Source: Caprella mutica (Eukaryota > Arthropoda > Malacostraca > Amphipoda > Caprellidae). From it: 64,000 nucleotides of DNA. The position numbers were made by a program, and so were the translations under genes. This document shows positions 55,301 through 61,988 of this stretch, piece by piece. The notes beneath the pieces were generated by a model. That model saw only the letters and a program-made list of their open reading frames with translations, had not been told where the DNA came from and did not search any database. The DNA lies in assembly GCA_947561585.1 (NCBI GenBank), contig CANNZV010000254.1, forward strand, positions 218,677 through 282,676, written 5' to 3'. Each line of letters begins with the position of its first letter. Within the stretch, counting starts at the first letter, position 1.

Positions 55301-58300
55301 TCACTATGCTTCTCCTTTATAGTAAATAGGTCACTATGCTTCTCCTTTATAGTAAATAGGTCACTATGCTTCTCCTTTATAGTAAATAGGTCACTATGCT
55401 TCTCCTTTATAGTAAATAGGTCACTATGCTTCTCTTTTATAGTAAATAGATCACTATGCTTCTCCTTTATAGTAAATAGGTCACTATGCTTCTCCTTTAT
55501 AGTAAATAGGTCACTATGCTTCTCCTTTATAGTAAATAGGTCACTATGCCTTTCTTTTATAGTAAATAGGTCACTATGCCTTTCTTTTATAGTATACAGG
55601 TCACTATGCCTTTCTTTTATAGTATACAGGTCACAATGCCTTTCTTTTATACAGGGTGGGGCGTAAGTTTGGAAGCAAATGAAAGTGCATATTATAATCC
55701 AACGAAAAATATATTTAATAATTTACAGTTATGTATTATTACATAAGGGTTTTAAGAATTCAAAAATCATAAATTTATTCAAAATGTCCCCCCTTGTTTT
55801 TAATAACAGCCTCAAATCTCCTCCGAACTCCTCCTACTGTGGCATGCAACTGTTCTTGTGAAATTTCCTTCCAAGATCTCTGGAGCGAACGCTTTAAATC
55901 ATCCACACTGCGATGGAATTTACCACAGGCCTTTGATTCAAGAATGGACCATACCGAAAAGTCCATAGGATTAACATCTGGGGAGCAGGGAGGCCACATT
56001 TCTTTGGACCAAAACCGTGGAAGATGGTCATGGCACCAGTTTTGAGTGACATTTGCAGTATGTGAAGTCGCGCCGTCTTGCTGAAATGTCCATAGAGTGT
56101 CATTACCGAAGTGATCCTTAGCTAACTCCAACATTGGCGTCAAATTATTCTCAATATAACATTTAGCATTGATTTTGGCGCCTTGTTCCATAAAAATTAA
56201 AGGAGATCTCCAAGTTTCTGAAACGGCGGCCCAGACCATTACTGAAGCAGGTTTCATGGTTCTGTGGACAGTTTTTTGGTTGTAGCTATGGGATGTCTTT
56301 TGCACTTTTACCAATTATTCTGTCATTCCTCCGGTTGTGAGCCATTTCCACTGTGAAATTTTTTTCGTCAGACCAAACAATTTCACCAGCCGTGCCAGAC
56401 TTCAATTCTCTAAGAAGTGCTTTGCTTCTCTCCAATCTCTTTTTCTTTACAGCTTCTGACAGAGTCTGTCTCTTTTGGAGGGTGAAAGAGGACATCTATA
56501 GGTCTTCTTTGACAACTCTTCTCATTGTTCTGGGACTCATATTAGCTGTTTTGGCTAACAATCGTATTGACCTTTTCGGGTTCCTCCTGATCTTCTCTCG
56601 GGCACATTTTATCAGTTGTTTGGTGCGTTGTGAGCGTGGTCTACCACTTCTTGGACGATCAGTCAAGTCTCCTCTCTCATTAAAACGCTTCACACACTTC
56701 CAAACAGTCGATCTCGCTATTGAGAGAGTCTTTGAAATGACGGAATCTGACTTCCCGGCACTGTGTAGAGCAATAATGGCTTCTCTTTTGTCTGACATTT
56801 TTGAATTGACTAAATTTTTGTAAAAAATAACACTGCCACGTCATAATGTAGTGTCTCTACTATAGTTCAAACCCTATCACCTACTTAGGAACTTATTTTT
56901 AAGAATTATATTAATGTTTGAAAAATTGCTTCCAAACTTACGCCCCACCCTGTAGTATACAGGTCACTATGCCTTTCTTTTATAGTATACAGGTCACTAT
57001 GCCTTTCTTTTATAGTATTCAGGTCACTATGCCTTTCTTTTATAGTATACAGGTCACCATGCCTTTCTTTTATAGTATACAGGTCACTATGCCTTTCTTT
57101 TATAGTATACAGGTCACTATGCCTTTCTTTTATAGTATACAGGTCACTATGCCTTTCTTTTATAGTATACAGGTCACTATGCCTCTCTTTTATAGTATAC
57201 AGGTCTCTATGCCTTTCTTTTATAGTACCTATAGTGTAACTCCTAAGTTATGTTCATCTGAACAATAATTCTTAACTTGTTTTATTATTTTGGTATGAAA
57301 ATAATGATTAGGTAATGAAAAATGCCTGTTTCCTACATAGCTATGTGTAGTTAACTGGAATATATTATTAGAGATAAAACAAATTGAGTTCCAACTTCCA
57401 CAGTACTAGTCTTCTAAGGAAATGGTACACTCATTGATTCTAGAAGTGCTATTGGTTATATATTGGTTAATGTGTAATATTTCTCGGCATAGTAGCTGAA
57501 CATTTCTGACCTTTTGCGGATTTGAACAATTTACAAGTGGAAGTGTTTTATTCTGTATTGATTTTAAAGTCTTTAATATATAGTAATATTATGATTTTTA
57601 ACGATATCCACAGCAGTATACTCTACGATGTTTTCAGGAGTGCGTGAAGAGTCGCATATGCTGATAGTAGGTGATCCAGGCATGGGCAAGAGTCAGATGC
57701 TGCAGTCATGTGTTGATGTCGCCCCCAGAGGTATGCAGACTGATACACTATCTGGAGAAAAAGTTATGATGGCGCCTAATTAAATCTTCTATTGGATTTC
57801 ATTATTATCTTTGTGGATATTGGTTGGAAGGAATAATTAGTACCTTCTCGTAGAAAGGTAGAAACTTAATGCTAAATTAGTTCACATTTTTTCAGTTTTA
57901 TAGGATAGCGCTAGAATTGTGCTCTTCAATTACAAGGTCTTATATTTTGTGTTAGGTTTACTTCATTTTCCTCTTCCATCCATGAGTGCAGCCATTGGTG
58001 CTTCTATTTATTTTCATCTCATTCCTCGGTAAGTGACTGCATTCACGTAGTAGCTTTTCTGCCTTCATGAGCATTGTCACTGACGGTGGTTGGTGACTTC
58101 GTTCATTGAGCCACTTTCCTTTCTGATTGCTTCTTCTAGTCCCTTGTAGCTATTTAATTTCCTTTTGATATCAGCGATATGACATTTAGTTCCGAAGCAG
58201 AAGTTAAACTCTTAATAAAATAAATTTTAGTAGCTACTCTTAGTTCATTTATTTATGTTTTTCTTCGGAATGAAAATCCTAAGAAAAATTTAGTAGTTTT

Positions 58301-59645
58301 GTAGCTGATGAACTATTAATTACGTTTCTATTGAATTTTCTTACTCTTTGTTTCTATAAACCGCAGTTTTGCCATGATAATTGGTCGTTAGTGAATATAT
58401 TTCATAGTTGCAATGACTGTTTACAGACTATCCTTCGATATAGTGATCTCTGTTCATAGTTTTTAAACTTTAGAAATGTTTTACATCACCTCCGGAAGTA
58501 TTTTCTGTGTTTTTGTACCACTTTTTCCCCTGTCTTACCCCAGGTGTGTTTGTGTGCGGCAATGCCTCCACCAGCAGTGGCCTCACTGTGAGTGTAGCTA
58601 GAGAGGCAGGCACTGGGGACTACAGTCTGGAGGCAGGGGCACTCGTCATGGCTCATAGAGGCATCTGCTGCATCGATGAGTTCGATAAGATGAACCAGAT
58701 GCAACATCAGGTGTGGTAGTCTCAATTGAAAATATTGAAATAATTACCCATACTAATTTTGTAGCTTATTTATAAAGACAATATTCTTGCATAAGATACA
58801 AGAAGAAATACAAAAATCTTACATTTGGGAAGTGCATTTTGTAGTATTCAATCAAACAATCAATAAATTTTTATTCAATAATGTGTGTCTGTTCTTTGGA
58901 GGCTCTGCTGGAGGGCATGGAGCAGCAGTGCATATCCATTGCCAAGGGAGGCTTCGTGTGCAGACTCCCTTCACAGACCTCAGTGTTGGCTGCTGCTAAT
59001 CCAGTCCAGGTAACTCACCATCAGACATAGGGTAAGTTAGTAATTATCGGTCAGTTTCACATTTTCGGACACATAAGAGAAAAAATATACGATAATTATT
59101 GTTTAACCTTCATATCAATTAATTATTGTACATCTTTATCTTACGTGTCCAAAAATGTGTATCTGGCCGATAATTAGGAACTTACCCTAGCACTGCCTTA
59201 CATTATCAATACAGTTTTACCTAACTATCCAAAAAGTGCATTTCAAGAATAGTCTCCTTTTACCTTTTTTGCAACGACTGCCGAGTGTTTTGTTACTGAG
59301 GGTCTTTTTATTACTCCTAAAAATCTATCACTACCAACTAATTTACCTCATAACATTATTTCCAATGATTAAATAGCATATTTTCTTGTATCCACCTGTT
59401 TTGAACGATAATGAAATTTGCCATCTTACAGATTAACTTTCTTTCTTGCATTTCAAAAGGAAATAGTTAAAATTTGTCTCTCTTTCAGCTGTTCTGTAGT
59501 TATGATAATATTTAAATAATAGCTCTGTGTTTTTATTCAGGGTCATTACAATAAGGCGAAGACGGTGTCAGAGAATATTAGAATTGGTGGGCCGTTGCTG
59601 TCCCGGTTCGACTTGGTGTTCATTCTGGTGGATAATCCAAATCAG
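49246..59645 (+). CDS. MCM8: MCM8 helicase, first 14 coding exons (3' end beyond window)
   Basis: AAA+ DNA helicase of the MCM family, partner of MCM9 in homologous recombination and meiosis; nuclear. Exons: 49246-49333, 49956-50099, 50181-50293, 50485-50604, 51404-51584, 52523-52646, 52930-53053, 53479-53598, 53846-53989, 54312-54459, 57638-57730, 58544-58710, 58902-59009, 59541-59645. All phases agree and give 593 residues. The N-terminus is Arg/Gly-rich, as in other MCM8 proteins. Zinc site: CPGC (242-245) with C261 and C266. Walker A is GDPGMGKS (447-454), Walker B IDEF (510-513), arginine finger SRFD (579-582). [11 protein letters not shown] and [12 protein letters not shown] fit MCM8 rather than MCM2-7. 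The winged-helix C-terminus is missing because the window ends inside intron 14, which holds a LINE. Intron 10 holds a minisatellite and a mariner. Confidence 0.96.
49956..50099 (+). CDS. MCM8: MCM8 coding exon 2
   Basis: Acceptor CTACAG. A Ser/Asn-rich linker, then [14 protein letters not shown], matching the PYxGWxxYF block of MCM8. Phase 1 at both ends. Confidence 0.9.
50181..50293 (+). CDS. MCM8: MCM8 coding exon 3
   Basis: Encodes [20 protein letters not shown] through STFSFK. Acceptor GACTAG after an 81-bp intron; donor AAG|GTGATA, phase 0. Confidence 0.9.
50485..50604 (+). CDS. MCM8: MCM8 coding exon 4
   Basis: Encodes [20 protein letters not shown] through [10 protein letters not shown], the end of the N-terminal A subdomain. 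Phase 0 at both ends. Confidence 0.93.
51404..51584 (+). CDS. MCM8: MCM8 coding exon 5
   Basis: Encodes [15 protein letters not shown] through [22 protein letters not shown] and the [11 protein letters not shown] junction match the MCM8 OB-fold entry. Phase 0 to phase 1. Confidence 0.93.
52523..52646 (+). CDS. MCM8: MCM8 coding exon 6
   Basis: Encodes [16 protein letters not shown] and the first zinc pair CPGC. Ends in phase 2 at donor AAA|GTGAGT. Confidence 0.95.
52930..53053 (+). CDS. MCM8: MCM8 coding exon 7
   Basis: Encodes [18 protein letters not shown] (second zinc pair, CX4C) through [10 protein letters not shown]. Acceptor ACTGCAG, donor CAG|GTAAAT, phase 0. Confidence 0.94.
53479..53598 (+). 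CDS. MCM8: MCM8 coding exon 8
   Basis: Encodes [20 protein letters not shown] and [18 protein letters not shown], the conserved OB-fold end shared by all MCM proteins. Phase 0 at both ends. Confidence 0.96.
53846..53989 (+). CDS. MCM8: MCM8 coding exon 9
   Basis: Encodes [20 protein letters not shown] through ADYYNIK, the MCM8-specific linker between OB-fold and AAA+ core. Donor AAA|GTACGG, phase 0. Confidence 0.92.
54312..54459 (+). CDS. MCM8: MCM8 coding exon 10
   Basis: Encodes [39 protein letters not shown] and a variable linker ending AKT. The predicted donor CAG|GTCACT is far from the GTRAGT consensus and is the first base pair of the 30-bp minisatellite. An upstream GT in CTTTG|GTGGCA would keep phase but delete the conserved GGS. 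Confidence 0.88.
55652..56952 (-). mobile_element. maT-type (DD37D) mariner element
   Basis: 1301 bp with 27-bp perfect terminal inverted repeats (CAGGGTGGGGCGTAAGTTTG... at 55652-55678 and its complement at 56926-56952), flanked by TA at 55650-55651 and 56953-56954. Removing it restores an intact minisatellite unit across the junction, so the insertion is exact. Confidence 0.95.
55775..56798 (-). pseudogene. maT transposase, one nonsense codon and one frameshift
   Basis: Reads from the ATG at 56798. The helix-turn-helix DNA-binding part (residues 1-100) includes [17 protein letters not shown] and GRPRSQRT. An in-frame TAG follows VVKEDL at about 56496. The catalytic part has D in [11 protein letters not shown] in QQDGATSHT and a third D in SPDVNPMD, with 37 residues between the last two, hence DD37D. 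A frameshift near 56290-56312 separates AKDIP from the rest. It ends NKGGHFE. All three acidic residues remain, but the copy cannot make full transposase; its intact ends could be moved by an active relative. Confidence 0.92.
57638..57730 (+). CDS. MCM8: MCM8 coding exon 11 (Walker A)
   Basis: Encodes [20 protein letters not shown] through CVDVAPR. Acceptor TTTTCAG, donor AGAG|GTATGC, phase 1 at both ends. Confidence 0.96.
58544..58710 (+). CDS. MCM8: MCM8 coding exon 12 (Walker B)
   Basis: Encodes [40 protein letters not shown] and FDKM...QHQ. Acceptor CCCCAG; donor CAG|GTGTGG, phase 0. Confidence 0.96.
58902..59009 (+). CDS. MCM8: MCM8 coding exon 13
   Basis: Encodes [20 protein letters not shown] through [10 protein letters not shown], the sensor 1 region. 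Donor CAG|GTAACT, phase 0. Confidence 0.95.
59541..59645 (+). CDS. MCM8: MCM8 coding exon 14 (arginine finger)
   Basis: Encodes [20 protein letters not shown] and [15 protein letters not shown]. Donor CAG|GTGAAG, phase 0. The next exon is beyond the window. Confidence 0.96.
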
Positions 59646-60026
59646 GTGAAGTAGTTAGTTGAATTAACACTATTTATTGGAATGATATTATGATGTCTTC
59701 AGTTGTGGTCTTACCCAGCATAAATGCTAGTTAAATGGTATCTACTACCTATTATCCTTTATCCACTAGCTAAATGTTATATACTCCTCTTTCTTTTTCA
59801 GATTGCATCTTTGAATCCCCTTGTATTTGATTTACTTTTGGCGTCAGTGATATGGCCTTTGGTTCCATAGTGAACTTTAAACCCTAACTAAATTAAATTA
59901 TCAAATAAAACCCCTCGTATCTTTGAAAAGCATTAACAACCAGTTACTGTTACTCTATCATATAGCTACATAATGTTAAAATATCTCTCTCTTAACTCCA
60001 TATTAATTGAGTAATTTCTAAATATT
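59646..60026 (+). other. MCM8 intron 14, left of the LINE
   Basis: AT-rich intron sequence, no feature seen. Confidence 0.6.
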
Positions 60027-60336
60027 GGAACCCCCCCGAATGAGCAACCTTGACGTGGTGGGGGGGCTTGTGTGCTCCAGTGAAGTGAGGAGCTGTGCCA
60101 GCGGGGTGACTCAGTCACCCCGGCAGATCCTATCATGCTGGAGAGGTCCTCACGGAGGAGCCAGACTAATAGCTCAAGAGGATGGACCCCCAAGATTACT
60201 GACCCGGCATGAACATTGGATACTGGACTGGCTACTGAACGGAAATGTTGTTGGAGGGCACTTCCGGAACTCTACTCCAATCACCGTAACCTGGGGAATT
60301 ACGGTGACTAAAATCCCCACTCGCCGAAAGGCAATA
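60027..60336 (+). promoter_or_regulatory. LINE 5' leader with G/C hairpin
   Basis: A run of C at 60031-60037 can pair with a run of G at 60060-60066 around CCTTGACGTGG. A similar CCTTGnCGTnGGTGGGG motif opens several arthropod LINEs, as far as I recall. Such elements carry an internal promoter, so one is likely here. Confidence 0.55.
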
Positions 60337-61965
60337 ATGGAAGCACAATTAATGATCAAACCGATAGACGGGCCCCTCTCGACAAACAGAGTTGGGACCG
60401 ACTCGGGCAGTGTGGGTGTCTACAGAGGTGCACCGCAAGGTCCGGGCGTTCAGCCAAATCAAGCGAACCTCGAAGGAGCTGGTGGCCCCCAGGCCAGTTC
60501 CGGGTCAAATGCGTCTGGGAAGAAACACGGCAGAAATGCCAGACCAAGTGACAAACTAACTTTTGATGAACTTTATAGTCGTCAAGACTTTGTGAAATTT
60601 TATACAATTAAATTTACTGGAGAATCGAATTTAACTAAACTTAACATGTTCAAAGTGGACAAAGCTATAAGAAACCTAATTGGCACCTGTGAGAAAATTT
60701 CAGAAGACTTTAGAAATAAATCTTGGACTGTACAAGTTAGAACAAATGATCAAGGAGTTAAGCTCCAAGAAATGACTGAACTGATCGGAGAACCCATTAC
60801 CGTAATACCTCATGAACAACATAATCAGTCCCAAGGTGTCATCACATGTTCTCTACTCAAGGGGTACTCTGATGAGGACATTGCTGAGGGCCTATCAGAA
60901 CATGGAGTTATAGCATGTAGACGAATAATAAGAAGACCTAAATCACCAGAACCAGAACCCACGGCTACGCTCATTCTGACTTTCAAATATGCTAGCCCAC
61001 CTGATAAAATCACCATCAGAGCTGGACTAGTAGAGAGAGTACGACAATATGTTCCCCTACCACGCAGGTGCTTTAATTGTCAAAATTATGGACACTCTGG
61101 TGCTAGATGTAGGAAGCAGGTTGCTGTCTGCATCCGATGCGGTAATGACATGACGGAAGGCCATACACCTAACTCATGTCAATTGCCTGTCAACTGCTAT
61201 CATTGCGGAGAGCCACATGAAGTAACCTCCAAAACTTGCCCTAGATATCTACTAGAAAAGGAAATCCTATCTGTTAAAACGAAGGAACACCTATCTTTTA
61301 CCGAGGCTAGAACGAGAGTGATTCTTACGTTCCCTGCTGGTGGTAGATCATTTGCATCGGCTGCTGGACAGAATGCACCCAGAACAAATCGAACCCAAGA
61401 CTCTAACAATAACTCACAACAACCTATTCTTAACGCAAAAACTACTGCCAGACCAAGTGCACCTAGAGCAAATAGAACCCAAGACTCTAATAATAACTCG
61501 CAACAACCTTCTCATAACGCAACAACTGCTGCCGGACCAAGTGCACCTAGATCAAATAGAACCCAAGACTCTAATAATAATTCGCAACAGCCTACTCAAG
61601 ATGTAACAAAAATTACAAATGCATCAAAGAAAAGACCACTCCAGAGAACAGAATCTCTGACCCCCGAAAAACCACAACCAAAAGAAAAAAGACGGACATA
61701 TGAACAGTTGCCATCGACTTCCAATTTTCCACCAACTCCCCTTGAAACTCACAATAGATATGAGCTGATGGAAACAACAGTTCCCCCTGGCTATGCAATA
61801 ACAATACCGCCTGACTATATAAATAGAACCAAAAGGAACTCTGCCCCTGATTTAATCACCCACTCCAACATACAACAAGAACTCTTAAATACAATGAGGA
61901 AATCATTTAAAGACAAAAATAAAAAGAAAGAAAAGGAAGAACAATCGCCGAGATTGCTTAAATAG
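60337..61965 (+). CDS. LINE ORF1 (Gag-like, three zinc knuckles)
   Basis: 542 residues from the ATG at 60337, chosen because the open frame upstream lies in the conserved leader; an earlier ATG at 60040 is possible. The folded part spans residues about 65-240. Zinc knuckles are CFNCQNYGHSGARC, CIRCGNDMTEGHTPNSC and CYHCGEPHEVTSKTC (61070-61240). A Ser/Asn/Gln-rich region then repeats RTQDSNNNSQQP three times at about 61380-61610. The tail is Lys-rich. It should coat the element RNA. ORF2 starts 23 bp after the stop. Confidence 0.9.
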   Translation: MEAQLMIKPIDGPLSTNRVGTDSGSVGVYRGAPQGPGVQPNQANLEGAGGPQASSGSNASGKKHGRNARPSDKLTFDELYSRQDFVKFYTIKFTGESNLTKLNMFKVDKAIRNLIGTCEKISEDFRNKSWTVQVRTNDQGVKLQEMTELIGEPITVIPHEQHNQSQGVITCSLLKGYSDEDIAEGLSEHGVIACRRIIRRPKSPEPEPTATLILTFKYASPPDKITIRAGLVERVRQYVPLPRRCFNCQNYGHSGARCRKQVAVCIRCGNDMTEGHTPNSCQLPVNCYHCGEPHEVTSKTCPRYLLEKEILSVKTKEHLSFTEARTRVILTFPAGGRSFASAAGQNAPRTNRTQDSNNNSQQPILNAKTTARPSAPRANRTQDSNNNSQQPSHNATTAAGPSAPRSNRTQDSNNNSQQPTQDVTKITNASKKRPLQRTESLTPEKPQPKEKRRTYEQLPSTSNFPPTPLETHNRYELMETTVPPGYAITIPPDYINRTKRNSAPDLITHSNIQQELLNTMRKSFKDKNKKKEKEEQSPRLLK

Positions 61966-61988
61966 CAATAATCTCATCAACTTAAAAT

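Larger units (their letters stand above)
54458..57226 (+). repeat. 30-bp minisatellite in MCM8 intron 10 (about 49 units, split by mariner)
   Basis: About 40 units at 54458-55650 and about 9 at 56953-57226. Most left units read AGGTCACTATGCTTCTCC then TTTATAGTAAAT. From about 55537 rightward, and in the right block, they read AGGTCACTATGCCTTTCT then TTTATAGTATAC, a second subtype. Each unit has a GT donor-like start and a pyrimidine tract ending in TATAG. No spacers, so not CRISPR; the repetitive ORFs on both strands are artefacts of the 30-bp period. Confidence 0.97.

Noticed and set aside
55794..56823. Plus-strand open frames across the mariner
   Set aside because: Antisense shadows of the transposase, which has clear motifs on the minus strand.
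56918..57268. 116-codon plus-strand frame repeating [10 protein letters not shown]
   Set aside because: Same minisatellite artefact on the other strand.
60025..60336. Extending LINE ORF1 upstream to the start of the open frame
   Set aside because: This part is the GC-rich leader with the C/G hairpin; the open frame there is probably incidental.
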